42,281 bases of DNA, taken from NCBI GenBank assembly GCA_002224055.1, contig AZLU01000139.1, forward strand, positions 67,124-109,404, given 5' to 3'. The notes beneath the pieces were generated by a model. The model was given only the letters and a program-made list of their open reading frames with translations, had not been told where the DNA came from and did no database searches. Positions 1 through 10,663 of this stretch are shown piece by piece. Position 1 is the first letter of the stretch; each line of letters starts with the position of its first letter. Origin of the DNA: Pezizomycotina sp. ARF18 (taxonomy: Eukaryota; Ascomycota). Position numbers and translations under genes: made by a program.

Positions 1-3000
1 TTTTATACGGCTAGTTGGTGCTGCTAGACAAATTGAAATTAATGAGCACTATGGTTCGAATTTTGAACGATTTGCCTGTGCGTGTTTATCACTACTTATT
101 CCTTTTTTTTTTTTTTATTTTTTTTTTTAAAGAAAAAACAATATTATTTCTCCATACCTTCCTGACCTCCATTTCCAAACAATCCAGCATCCCCGTACAA
201 AATTAGCAACCCACGCAACCCCAGGGTCAATTATCCTGGCTTTCTCCTGGACCCCTATTCTGGTGACAGCTGCATTGCTTCTGCTCTAGTCATAACTCGA
301 AGCTATAGCGGGAAGAAAGCGGAGGAATGGGAGAGGAAGCAGTTGCAGATATTCAACTTCTGCAACGCTTGCAAGTTTCAGAGCTTGAAATAATTAAGAA
401 ACGTCCAATCACGGCCCTTCTCTAGAGAAATTTCAGAGAAATGGAGGCAAGGTCAGAGAGCATGGGGATGATGGGAAACTGAAGGTTCACTGTGGATAGG
501 TGCTAGTATACATGATGGAGAATAACGCAGGTACCCTTGGGACAAAATGACAGCTACGTCGAACGGCGCTTGCGCAATGCCAACAATATTAATACATTAC
601 GGCAACAGCAACACCGAAAACAATCAGCAGCTCAGCAACATCACTGCCGCCAGAAATACAAGTAGGTAAGATATTAGGATATCATACAGGATGTTCTTGG
701 GATTTGGAGTGTCCATGGCAAGATAATTGCGTACCAGTATGTAACATCTCAGGTAAGGGCTTGTCTTTTTTGTTCGACTTCGCTTCAGTGCCTTTATACT
801 TCTTCGAAAGCTTAAATCCCTATACTGACCGACGATACGACGTGCAAACCTGCTAAGTGCCAACCCACCACTTTCGCTGCAAGCCGGACCAAGCAGGGAA
901 ACTGCCTGTCGACGTATTACGTACCTCAAAATCAATAAAGAAGCATGTGAATTGTCCTAACTCCATGCAGGATCGCAAACAAGAGCTCGATCTCACTGGA
1001 TACAGAGGTATCTCTCCCTTCGGCCAATATTGATGCGGGGTTCAACATTATACGCGTGGCCAACATCGGAGTGGAATATTTTTCTTCAGCCAATTATTCA
1101 TTTCGGTTTCATCATTCTCACGTTCCGGCGCCAATGGCAGGAGTAGGATATACAAGCTTCGTTGCCGGCTTCCGGGACCCGTATACGTTAAGTATTCCGA
1201 CGGCGTGTTCGGAAAACAATTCCTCATATTGTATCGTGCTCCCCGCGTCCCTGTGGAGTTTTAAAGTGTAACGGGCCTGAAATTTCGATTTTAGATGTGC
1301 AAAAGACTGCCAATAGGAGCAGCTTTCCGGTGACATCTTAGGATATATCTGTTCCGAGATCCTGGGTCAAAATTACAGGGTTTATCGCACAACGGAGGGT
1401 CGCTAAGACATAATATCCGTCTCCGTCACTTTCCTGACCGCTGAAGAGTTCTTTAACGGAAAATAATCTTACTAGCGCTTTTGGCGGCCACTTTCTTCAA
1501 ACTATAGTAGTAGAGTCTCGAAACATATACAATTCGAAAAGCACAAACCGGGCAGCTAGAGATTCTTTCGATCGCAATCACAAGGCGTATAATTGGCAGT
1601 TACAAGCTTCATCAAGGAGAAAAAACCGGAGTACTTTTCGCGGCCGATTTTTCCGCTTTTGGTTTGAACAACGGAGGTCGATCAGACTATACGAGATTCT
1701 AGAAGTATATAGAGTATATAGGGCTACGATTTTCGCGGCATAATTTCCCGATTTTCAAAGATGTCTGAGCGGACCTGTGCGCGCGAAGAAATCTAAATAC
1801 CATTATCGGTGTTGGATCTCATTTTCGACGTCAAATCCGCGTCCAAGCGTGATCTGAGTGAAAAGCAAAAAATACATCTATTCGCGTCAATGTCGTCACT
1901 TTGAATCCTTGTCAAAAGAGTCCGCGGTTGAATATACCACGAGTTTCCAGGTGGCAGCGGAAGTATCGGCGGTTATACGACTCCGCGATTGGCACGTTTT
2001 TCCAACTCTCCATACAGCAATCCTATGTATCGTCTACTATATTGTTTCTCTGCAGGGCAAATCGTTTCAAGGTTCATTTGCTCTAGATTGCTCCTTGTGG
2101 CAGGAATATCGAATCATCATAAATGAAGCCGGGATAGGGTACCAAAGTTCGTCGCGACGGGCCCAAGTTACATTCCGTTTAGCGTCGTTCTTGCCTAGAG
2201 TATATATCCCACCAAAGGCGGATTACGTTTATGTTCTCTCCTTCACCTTCTTCACAGCAAATAGGAGCAATTCCAATAACCTGCGCACGAGTTTTTGGCC
2301 GTTTCCTTTCGCTACTGGCGTGCCGGCCATACTACCGAGTCGGAAAGTAAGGTATAGTCGGAGTATGGCATAAATAATTTCCCCTTTCCAAGGCTTCAAT
2401 TGGTGGTACTTCCACCATGGGAACTTGTTCCCTGTTGCAAGAAGAAGAAAATAAAAGTATGATCCACCCCTCCTCATTTTTAGCCTGACTCTGCCCTACT
2501 TGGTGCTTGCCCCCCATGATATTGAGGTGGAGTAGTTGCTTTTGCTTGCTTGCTTTTGTGGGTATATACTATAATACCTTTCTTTACATAAATGGTCCAA
2601 CGGAGCTGCGAATCGAGATGGTCATGGCGTGTCGAAATCGTAAGAGGACCTCTTCTTCATACTTTTTAAACGTTGGATACACACTTCCCCCGTTTTAAAT
2701 AGGGATGAAGCCCTTTGGTGGTATTTTCTACCGAGGCTAAACTTCAGATCCCTGAGGACCTTCCCTGTGAAAAAGTCCGCAAACGATACATCCCCTTTCC
2801 AACGGACCCACCACTTCGAAGAGAAGGCCATGATATGATACCCTCCCCTTGTCGTATTTCCAGAACGATTTAGGAAGAGGAGGAAGAGGAGAAGAAAAGT
2901 AAATAAAAACCTTTTCTTTTAAGGCCTCTGAACCCTCCTCCCCGTGGTGTCATATTTGACGTTCAATCTACAACTTGACAAGGATCACATTTGCTAGGTT

Positions 3001-3712
3001 CATGCGTATCGTGTCCTTTTAAAGAAGTCCTTGGGTTGTAACACTCACGATTTCATTGGACTGCAGGCTATCGATCTTCTAGAAGGGGAGATTCTATAAA
3101 AGAGCCAGGAGCCTACCCGAATTTCCCATTTTGTGGAGAACGAATAAAGCGCTCATCTTGCATCTCAGTGTTTTCTTCGATCTAATTGCATAAACCATTC
3201 AGTTCGCATTTTCTAAAACACTGAGAATATTTTTCTATAGCTCTTTCTTTTATTTCGTGTTACTTGCGACGGCATCACGGCAGCCTTTTCCTTTCGAACA
3301 TTACGATAAACACAAAGAAATCGAGAAACGTGGATAGCGAGTAGTATATATATCCGCCCTGATCCCTTTTATTTGCAGTGCAAAAAGTTGCTTGGGTAGT
3401 CTGACGTCCTACATATTATTAGTGGATAATCTTCTTGGTCATCCACAAAGTCTTGTGCTTACATTCATTCACGCACAGATAATAACTCTTGACGAATAAG
3501 CTGACCAGCGCCAATCCGCTTAGAGGTGCATTTAGCGTACCCATCCTTATCGCACCATACGAACGAGAAAGTTAAGATACTCAAGTAGCGGACGAAAATA
3601 GCCTATTAACCGTTGGCTAGCCATCCTAGTTTGCTATCTGAGCAGCTTCTTTAACACCGACTTGCCTTGAGAACAAGGCGTTTATATTTTTATTTTATTG
3701 TCTTTCGCCATC
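1..3712. other. Gene-free stretch upstream of the P450
   Basis: I see no gene here that I can support. Open frames are short, lack recognisable motifs, and occur on both strands without codon structure. The sequence holds T-rich runs near 107-130, TA-rich patches (about 1700-1725) and ordinary mixed sequence. The last few hundred bases presumably contain the P450 promoter, but no clear TATA or other motif decides a site. One frame near 1150-1190 contains the residues GFRDPY, reminiscent of glycoside hydrolase family 32, but nothing around it supports that. Confidence 0.5.
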
Positions 3713-5411
3713 ATGGGTATCGCAATGTTGCCCGTTATGGGCTCTTGATTGGGCTGTACGTTCTGTACAGAACTTTCAAGCGCTTCGACATTGGCGGAGG
3801 AGAGGTACTTCATCAAGACGAGGGAGTGAAACGGCCCCATAGAATTGGCGTTCTACTTCCACTTGGTCTCGATCGGTTTCTCATTATGGTTGAGGTATAC
3901 CGCCAGCTGCCCGATTTCATCAAGTCGGTCCACGAACGTGAACATGACACATGGGGATCGATGTCCTCGGCAGGAAACGATGAGCACTCGCGAACCCAAG
4001 AATATCCAAGCTATGTTAGCACCCAGTTCAAGGATTTCGAGCTGGGCCCGGTTAGACATGGTGTCTTCCATCCTCTACTGGGAGACGGAATTTTCACTCT
4101 CGACGGCAAGGGATGGGAGCACTCCGTGCACTTTTGCGGCCTCAGTTCTCCCGCGAGCAGATCAGCCACCTCGAGTCGCTTGAACGCCATCCAGATCCTT
4201 TTTTCGCAGATCCATACGACGGCCGCCCACCGAGCTTCAGGATCTGTTTTTCCGTCTCATCTTGATACCGCTACCGAGTTCTTGTTCGGAGAATCTGTCC
4301 AATCCCTTAGCGGGGTATGAAGACCCTTGTTGGTGTTGAAAATCAGAGCAAGGGGAGGACATGGGTTCGCGGAAGCTTTCAATATCGCCCAGGATCAGTG
4401 CCTCAAGGTATCCGCGTTCGGCCTTCTGGTGGCTCGTCAACTCCCGAGTTCAGGAAGTCCACGCAGGTCTGCAGAAGTTTGTCGAACACTTTGTCGATCT
4501 AGCCCTCAGCAACCTGCGTACACAGGACGGCGCCATCGAGGACAAGGAAAGCGGAAAGCGAAGTATGTTTTCCTTAACGCCCTCGCCCGCGAAACACGCA
4601 ACCCTCCTTCTCAGAGATCAGGTCATGAACGTTCTTCTTGCTGGGCGAGATACACGCTTCTCTTCTCGGATGGACTTTCTTCCTCCTCGCTCGTCATCCC
4701 GAGGCCGAAAAGAAGCTCAGGGAGGCTGTCGCGGAATCTTTTGGAGATGAAAATAGAGATAAAGTTCTTACTTTCGAGGCTTTGAAGAGCTGCACCTACC
4801 TTAAATGGGTTATCAATGAGAGTAAGTGGTGATTCTGTACTGCGTCAAAAAAATTTTTTTCCCCCTTAGCTAACCATCTGCATACAATAGCTCTCCGTCT
4901 CTACCTGTCGTCCCGTTCAACTCCCGCGCCGCCAACAAGGATACGACCCTGCCTGTCGGTGGTGTGAAGACGGCAAGTCGCCGTGCTTCATCCTAAGGTT
5001 ATGGTCATCGAATACTCCGTTTACGCTATGCACCGCCGGCAGGATATCTGGGGCCCTGATGCTAGCTGCTTCGGCCGGAACGCTGGGAGAGACTAGGAAG
5101 TCTAATTACAACGGCTTTGAGTATCTCCCCTTTAATGGTGACCTAGGATCTGTCTTGGACGTAAGTTTCACAGCTTTGTGGAAATTTCTAAAATCATTCC
5201 TCCTTTCCTAAAGACTAAATCGCTATATACTGATTTATACTATTAAATAGAACAATTTGCTCTCACGGAAGCCTCTTACACAATCGTTAGAATGCTTCAG
5301 CACTTCCCCCGCATGGAGAACTGCAATTTCGACCCAGAAGTCAAGTGCAATGCTACCCTGACCATGTGCCCAGGAGGCGAGGGTGTAAAGGTTAAGCTGT
5401 TCAGGGAGTAA
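3713..5411 (+). pseudogene. CYP52-like cytochrome P450, multiply frameshifted
   Basis: CYP52-type P450s are ER-bound monooxygenases that omega-hydroxylate alkanes and fatty acids. Family signatures occur in order but scattered over all three frames: LLIGLYVLYRTFKRF (membrane anchor), STREPKNIQAMLA, FELGPVRHGVFHPLLGDGIF, LRPQFSREQISHLE, FLFGESVQSL, the I-helix VMNVLLAGRDT, GWTFFLLARHPEAEKKLREA, the K-helix ETLR, and after the last intron QQFALTEASYTIVRML with C-terminus GVKVKLFRE and stop at 5409-5411. Introns fit at 4822-4890 and 5161-5250. The haem loop (FNGGPRICLG in the family) is encoded just before 5161 but is broken by one missing base after FNG. About ten frame changes lie in roughly 1.5 kb of coding sequence, several times denser than in neighbouring essential genes. 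I therefore favour a decayed gene with assembly error on top; a functional gene badly sequenced remains possible. The start ATG at 3713 is the best guess. Confidence 0.8.
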
Positions 5412-6226
5412 GAAAGAAAACAGAGTAGAGTAAATGTCAGAAGCCGGTCTTGGTAGGAGAAAGCTAAACATTCGCTGACAACCCGCCCTGGGTTCTCAAA
5501 ATCGAGTAACCTTTTTGATCAATTGTGCTTTGGTCCGTCTAATTTTTTTTTTTTTGGATATCTACCCCCCCCCCGGCGCGATTATAATCTATTCTATCAT
5601 GGGTTTTCTGGAGTTGTTCTTTGATTTTGGTACTCGGCTCCTCATATTTTTCATATACTTGGTCCATCACTCCTCATTTTGATCCTGCATGTAACTGAAA
5701 AGAAAAAGCTGTTACATATCGTCTTCAGCAACGTTAGCTTAACCTCTCATCTACCCCTATGTATGTAAAAAAGACACTCACCACTCGGTGCAGAGATTAT
5801 TGAGGTCCTGGTATTTTGAAATTGATTATATAGTGTCATGTTGTATTCTAAACAGCAGGAATATGTAGAGCAATACTTACATGTGACAATTCACCGGTAT
5901 ATACGAAAGATGCTGCGAACTCATGATTGGCATTGACCAATTACTCCTTTAGCTTTTATGAGGTTGAAGGCCAATGGAATATCCCTTAGGAAGTGGCTCT
6001 CTTTCAACAGCATCTCGAGGTTCAAGTCTTCAACTATATTAACTGCAGATGCACGCACTGAACAGCACGTACTAAGTAAAACTTCTCAATGGAAAATACT
6101 TGCATACGCCCCCTAGCCACTACTTACTATTGGCAGCTCTCCACGATCACTACCAATGTGAAAACATTCACACTCTCTGTATACCTTGCTGCTCGTGAAC
6201 CTCCAAAGGAGCAGAAGAACAGGATC
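5412..6226. other. Intergenic, no gene seen
   Basis: This is the 3' flank of the P450 and 5' flank of the LYR gene. It contains a T-run and a C-run (about 5542-5572) and AT-rich sequence with many stop codons in all frames. I found no coding or RNA gene. Confidence 0.5.
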
Positions 6227-6669
6227 ATGTCGGCTACTTTGCCGTCGAAAGTGCATATCATATCAAGTACCGTAGCCTGCTACGATCGGGGCTGAAGGCC
6301 GTCATGTATGCCGCGCCAGCAAAGCACGCTATACGGGAAGCTCCGCGCCGCGTTCGAGGTTCCGCCGAACGCCAGGAACCAGTCTTCAACCAGGCCGCGA
6401 TAGACAATACGAAGCAGTTCTTGGATGCGGCGGCGGCCTACACCGGTATGGAGCACAAATCGTCAAGAACTTGTGCGCTGTGCACGCCTGGCGAACGATC
6501 GTGAGAAAGGTACGTTGTGAGGTTTGAGAGAGGGATATTTTGATCGCGAACTGCGCTCCATTCCTACTTGGCTTGTAAAGGATTGTGAATACTAATACGG
6601 TATTTATTATAGGAGAGTTTCCCCAAACGCTCCGGGGGATGCGGCGCATGCGCGGACTTTCTACAATGA
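6227..6669 (+). CDS. Small LYR-motif protein, DUF1763-like
   Basis: A short protein of about 110 residues beginning MSATLPSKVHIISS and continuing (after one missing base, TT read as T) into YRSLLRSGLKAVMYAAP, which carries the YR-x-LLR version of the LYR tripeptide motif. It continues through LRAAFE, then AAIDNTKQFLDAAAAYTGME and VKNLCAVHAWR. This order (Y-R-x-L-x-R helix, aromatic/basic middle, IDNTxxFLxxAA, EHxxxKNL) is what I recall for the fungal DUF1763 family, which belongs among LYR-type mitochondrial proteins. An intron fits at 6510-6612, leaving an 18-codon last exon ending at 6667-6669. LYR proteins usually act with acyl carrier protein in assembling respiratory complexes or Fe-S proteins; the specific role of this one is unknown to me. 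The frame must be repaired at least twice. Confidence 0.6.
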
Positions 6670-7145
6670 ATACGAGCTACGATCAAGCTACTGAACCAAA
6701 GCATGAACCTAGAGCTCCGTTAATACGACGGTGTTATTTTGGATAGGAGGAAAGGAGAAGTAGGCACTATAAATTGTATACTAACATGTACATTAATGTA
6801 GATATAATAATGATCCATCAATTGTTACCTACTAATGATTTCGCAAAGCCTGAGCTAAGAATGGCCCACAATCGTAAGGATTGTTTATCGGTGGTGCTGC
6901 GGCTACTAAAGAGTTCAGAGCCGCAGAAGCTCTTTCCCCGATTTATAGTAGTATTCTTTGCTTTTTCTGTGATAGCTTCATAAAAATACACCCAGCAAAT
7001 TTTAAAGGAAGAAAAAAAAAAAAAAAAAAAAAAGCACACACGCACGCAACTCCACCAAGCTGCGTTACCTTCCATACTTAAAAACCACTTTCTCGACCCC
7101 GAACTCATATCATACGACTCTTTGGCCAGCAAATAGTACCGAAAG
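6670..7145 (+). promoter_or_regulatory. CCT3 upstream region with 23-nt A-tract
   Basis: This is the gap between the LYR gene and CCT3. It holds an uninterrupted run of 23 A at 7012-7034, 111 nt upstream of the CCT3 start codon, followed by a CAC-rich segment. Long poly(dA:dT) tracts of this kind are known to exclude nucleosomes at fungal promoters; assigning that role here is inference. No gene seen. Confidence 0.4.
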
Positions 7146-9286
7146 ATGCAGGCTCCTGTTATTATGCTAAGTTCGTTCTCAAAGCAGTATTCAATAGAAA
7201 TGGTGTTGAGCTTACGAACCAAGAGCTGTTGTTAGTAGCTAACCGTGAAGCTTTAATCCCATAGATACCGCCCAAGGCGAGCGGCAGACGGGAGGAGAGC
7301 CCAGCTGTCGAACATCACCGCCGCAAAGACGTAGGAGCTTCCTAGTGTATTAAAAGATCTCGACCAGCTCGAAAACTAACATCTGGCTTATTCTACATTA
7401 GCGTCGCAGACATCATCCGATCATGCCTTGGACCGAAAGCTATGCTGAAGATGCTGCTGGATCCCATGGGTGGTATCGTCCTGACGAACGACGGGCACGC
7501 GATCCTGAGAGAAATCGAAGTCTCCCACCAGCTGCAAAAAGTATGATCGAGCTTAGCCGGACGCAGGTATGTGGATTTAACCCCCGTATTGGGAGCTTCA
7601 AGTTGTAGCTATTCAAGGTCCCCACTAAACGATATTCCCCCCCCCCCCTCTTCTTACTTATAGGATGAAGAGGTAGGAGACGGTACAACGACGGTCATTA
7701 TTCTTGGTAAATCTAAAGTCCTTTCTTTATGCTTATTGGAGAAGCTTAGTTGCTGATTCAACTGCCCTTTTCCGATCCTTATAGCCGGAGAGATCCTCGC
7801 TCAGGCACTACCCCAACTCGAACGCAACATACACCCCGTTGTCATCATATCCGCCTTCAAGAAAGCCCTGTCGGACGCCCTTACCATCGTCGAGGAGATC
7901 TCTACACCTGTCGACGTCACATCCGACGAAGAAATGTACAAGCTCATCTCGTCTTCCATCGGTACCAAGTTCGTCTCGAGGTGGAGCGAGCTCATGTGCA
8001 GCCTCGCCCTGCGCGCCGTCCGCACCGTAGCCCACGATGTCGGAGGCGGGAAGAAGGAGGTCGACATCAAGCGGTACGCGCGCGTAGAGAAGATACCGGG
8101 CGGTCAGATCGAAGACAGCAGGGTCCTCGACGGCGTCATGCTGAACAAGGACATCACGCACCCGAAGATGCGGAGGAAGATAGAGAACCCGAGGATAGTG
8201 CTGCTGGACTGCCCGCTCGAGTACAAGAAGGGTGAATCGCAAACGAACATTGAGATCTCTAAGGAGGAGGATTGGAATAAGATCTTGGAAATCGAAGAGC
8301 AGCAGGTCAAGGCGATGTGTGAGGCCATATTGGTTGTGAAGCCCGATCTCGTCATTACCGAGAAGGGTGTATCCGGTAGGTTTCGGGTTGGAAAGTGGTT
8401 TGGTGTCGGTGTCGTATTTTTCCATGCTAACTCACGGGTAGACCTCGCTCAACACTATCTATTGAAGGGAAATGTCACGGCAATCCGCCGCGTACGGAAG
8501 ACGGACAACAACCGTATTGCCCGCGCGACCGGAGCCACGATCGTCAATCGCGTAGATGACTTACAAGAGTCGGATGTTGGGACTGGATGCGGACTTTTCG
8601 AAATTGAGAAGATTGGAGACGAGTGAGAAACCTCCTTGTGATGAAAATAATGTTAGATGATGGACAATGCTAATGATTTGCGTAGGTATTTCACATTCCT
8701 AACCAAATGCACAGATCGAAGGCATGCACGATCCTGTTACGCGGCCCTTCGAAGGATATCTTGAACGAGATCGAGCGCAACCTGCAAGATGCCATGTCCG
8801 TCGCAAGAAACGTCTTCTTCCATCCCCGTCTCGCGCCAGGAGGCGGAGCAACCGAGATGGCGGTCTCTGTCAGGTTGAGTGAGCTCGCGAAGGAGATCGA
8901 AGGCGTGCAGCAGTGGCCGTATAAAGCCGTCGCGGAGGCGATGGAGGTTATCCCCCGCACGCTGATTCAGAACTCCGGTGCCAGTGCCGTCAGAGTCCTC
9001 ACCCAACTGAGGCTAAAACGCGGAAGGAAATTACACGTGGGGTGTGAATGGAGACACCGGCAAGATCGTTGATATGAAGGAATACAAGATCTGGGAGCCG
9101 GAGGCGGTCAAGATGCAAAGCATAAAAACGGCTATCGAGGTACGCACGCTCATGGCAACCACGCAAATATATACGGCGCCGCTAACTTTTTATTTTTAGT
9201 CTGCTTGTTTGCTGCTTCGGGTTGACGAGATATGCGGTGCGAAGAAGGGCAGAGAGGGCGGCGGTGCAGGTGGAGCCGATGAGTAA
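7146..9286 (+). CDS. CCT3: T-complex chaperonin subunit gamma (CCT3)
   Basis: Subunit of the cytosolic TRiC/CCT ring that folds actin, tubulin and other proteins using ATP. The start MQAPVIM is the family N-terminus. Eight exons are supported, with introns at 7171-7264, 7331-7401, 7567-7663, 7707-7784, 8376-8441, 8623-8685 and 9140-9199. Seen in order: QLSNITAAKT, GPKAMLKMLLDPMGGIVLTN, the nucleotide-binding GDGTTTVIILAGEIL, an apical domain, TGATIVNRVDDL, CGLFEIEKIGDEYF, ACTILLRGPSKDILNEIERN, the APGGGATE motif, and a C-terminus with glycines (GAKKGREGGGAGGADE). Total length is close to the usual 540 residues. Four single-base losses break the frame: in exon 2 before QLSNI, near 8713 (CTDPKAC region), and two near 9015-9025. 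An indispensable single-copy gene should not be broken, so these are taken as sequence errors. Confidence 0.95.
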
Positions 9287-9526
9287 AAAATCGAGCGTAT
9301 TTTGAGGAGAACAAACAAAAGCATAGAATTCTTGTATTTCCATTCAATTCACTGGGCAAGGCGAATGGTATTACTACATTCTAGACCACCTAAAAGTTAA
9401 ATACGAGAAGCAAAGAATGCATGTGGTATACAATAATTTAGAAGTTAATTACGAGCCGCTCTTATCAAAGGGATATAAAAGAAAAACGCCTCTAATGTCA
9501 TGCTCGATTCCTAGAGCACGGCCGAC

Positions 9527-10222
9527 CTATGAGCAAAGGAAATGGAAACCGTCCAGAAAAATGAAATATCGTGAAAGATCGTCAGTCGTCGTCAATGATG
9601 ACGGCCCTGCACCATCGGGAATCGATACTACTGGGACTTCTTCAGTCACTTGTCCTCCCTTATTGTTCGTCGATGACTGTTGCTTGTTTGGTAATTTGAA
9701 GGATCCCTTCTTCGCCGAGTCGTCTTTTCCACCTTTCCCCGACGCATCATCGCTGACCTTGCTCCCATCTTTCTTCTCCTCTTCCTCTACGGTGGCTTTC
9801 GCTTTCGCCGCAGCCCTTGCTTCTTCCTGTTCCTCTTCGCCCTATTCTTCGCCGTCCTCTCTTCGTCCCGCTTTCTGAGCTCCTCGTTCTTCTTTTCAAA
9901 CTCTTCATTATCCTTCTCCCTCTTTAGCTCCTCGTCCATAACCTTCAGGCGCTCGTACTCCCGCCGTCTGCTAGCCTTGTACACGTGGAATTCGCCGGAA
10001 CCTGCTCCTGCGACGAACCCTGAACGTTGGCGACGATTTCGGGAGGAGGAGCCATCTTGCGCTCTCGCGCCCGGTTGACGTTGATGGCTCGTTCGGGGTT
10101 TTTCATCAGCTGGGCGACTTGGGCGGATTGCAGCGACGCTGGTGAGAGTGCGCGCTTCTTCGCAGGCCGCTTCGAGCGCGGGTCCATAGATGTTGGGATC
10201 GATTCGGGATGTTTTCGGACAT
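9527..10222 (-). CDS. PRKRIP1/DUF1168-family splicing-associated protein
   Basis: Homologue of human PRKR-interacting protein 1, a small helical component seen in late spliceosomes. The start MSENIP fits the fungal family. Then follow KRPAKKRALSPASLQSAQVA, a proline patch APPPEIVANVQGSSAGAGSG, and the hallmark GEFHVYKASRRREYERLKVM leading into a long charged helix (DEELKREKDNEEFEKKNEEL) of coiled-coil character. The tail is alanine/lysine-rich and then acidic. Two single-base losses are needed to explain the frame: one in codon 7 and one in the basic tail near 9810-9830. No intron is needed. Length is about 230 residues, in the family range, with the last part (after PAKKGSFKLPN-type sequence) poorly conserved; the stop at 9527-9529 depends on that last frame. 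It converges on CCT3, whose stop lies 240 bases away. Confidence 0.85.
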
Positions 10223-10663
10223 GATGGGAGATCGGAGGGATAAAGGACTGGTGACGAATCGGTGATGGATGGAGATGAGTTGTTGATGAACAACGAAATG
10301 TTTTTTTTTTTTTTTTTTTTTTTTATTTTTTATTTTTTATTTATTTATTTTTTTTTCGAATTTTTGGTGTTTATTGAAATATTTAAAGTAGGAGAGAGTT
10401 TGGAGGGAGAAATGATTCAGTTCAATAAAATTAAAAAAAAAAAGAAAAAAGAAAAAAAGAAATGCGGCTAAGAACTTTTGCGGGCCCAAGCTAAACTGCA
10501 GAAGCGATAAGGCTTGGCTTGCTTTTGGCGTTCGAACCACCTTTCAAAGCATGAAACCTTCCCTCTTGGATTCAATTGCAAAAACATCTCCAACTTCAGA
10601 ATTGAACAGATTCCAGCTACTCTCTTGATTGGCTAAACTATCTGATTTCATTGTCTTTGAAAT
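10223..10663. promoter_or_regulatory. Divergent intergenic region with T24 tract and A-rich run
   Basis: This region separates the divergent PRKRIP1-like gene (-) and COG8 (+). It holds 24 T at 10301-10324 followed by TA-rich sequence. On the sense strand of the PRKRIP1-like gene this is an A-tract 78 nt upstream of its start. Toward COG8 there is an interrupted A/G run at about 10430-10463, roughly 200 nt upstream of that start. A bidirectional promoter is a reasonable inference. No gene is encoded. Confidence 0.4.

Noticed and set aside
1056-1271. Plus-strand frame containing GFRDPY, resembling the RDP motif of glycoside hydrolase family 32
   Set aside because: No other GH32 motif (WMNDPNG, ECP) is found in any frame within the first 3.6 kb, and the residues after RDPY do not follow the family.
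1858-2373. 171-codon open frame on the plus strand
   Set aside because: It lacks a standard ATG start, has no recognisable domain, and shows no support from flanking exons; probably chance.
7750-8235. Long plus-strand frame overlapping CCT3, rich in Arg and His
   Set aside because: It is the shifted reading of a GC-rich CCT3 exon whose own frame matches the family throughout.
9417-9878. 153-codon plus-strand frame
   Set aside because: It is antisense to the C-terminal half of the PRKRIP1-like gene, whose GEFHVYKASRRREYERL motif is on the minus strand.
10531-10550. TTCGAACC-like sequence suggesting a tRNA T-loop
   Set aside because: The flanking bases do not form a T-stem or acceptor stem on either strand. 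Similar sequences at 22529, 27510 and 32505 fail the same test. No tRNA gene was found in the window.
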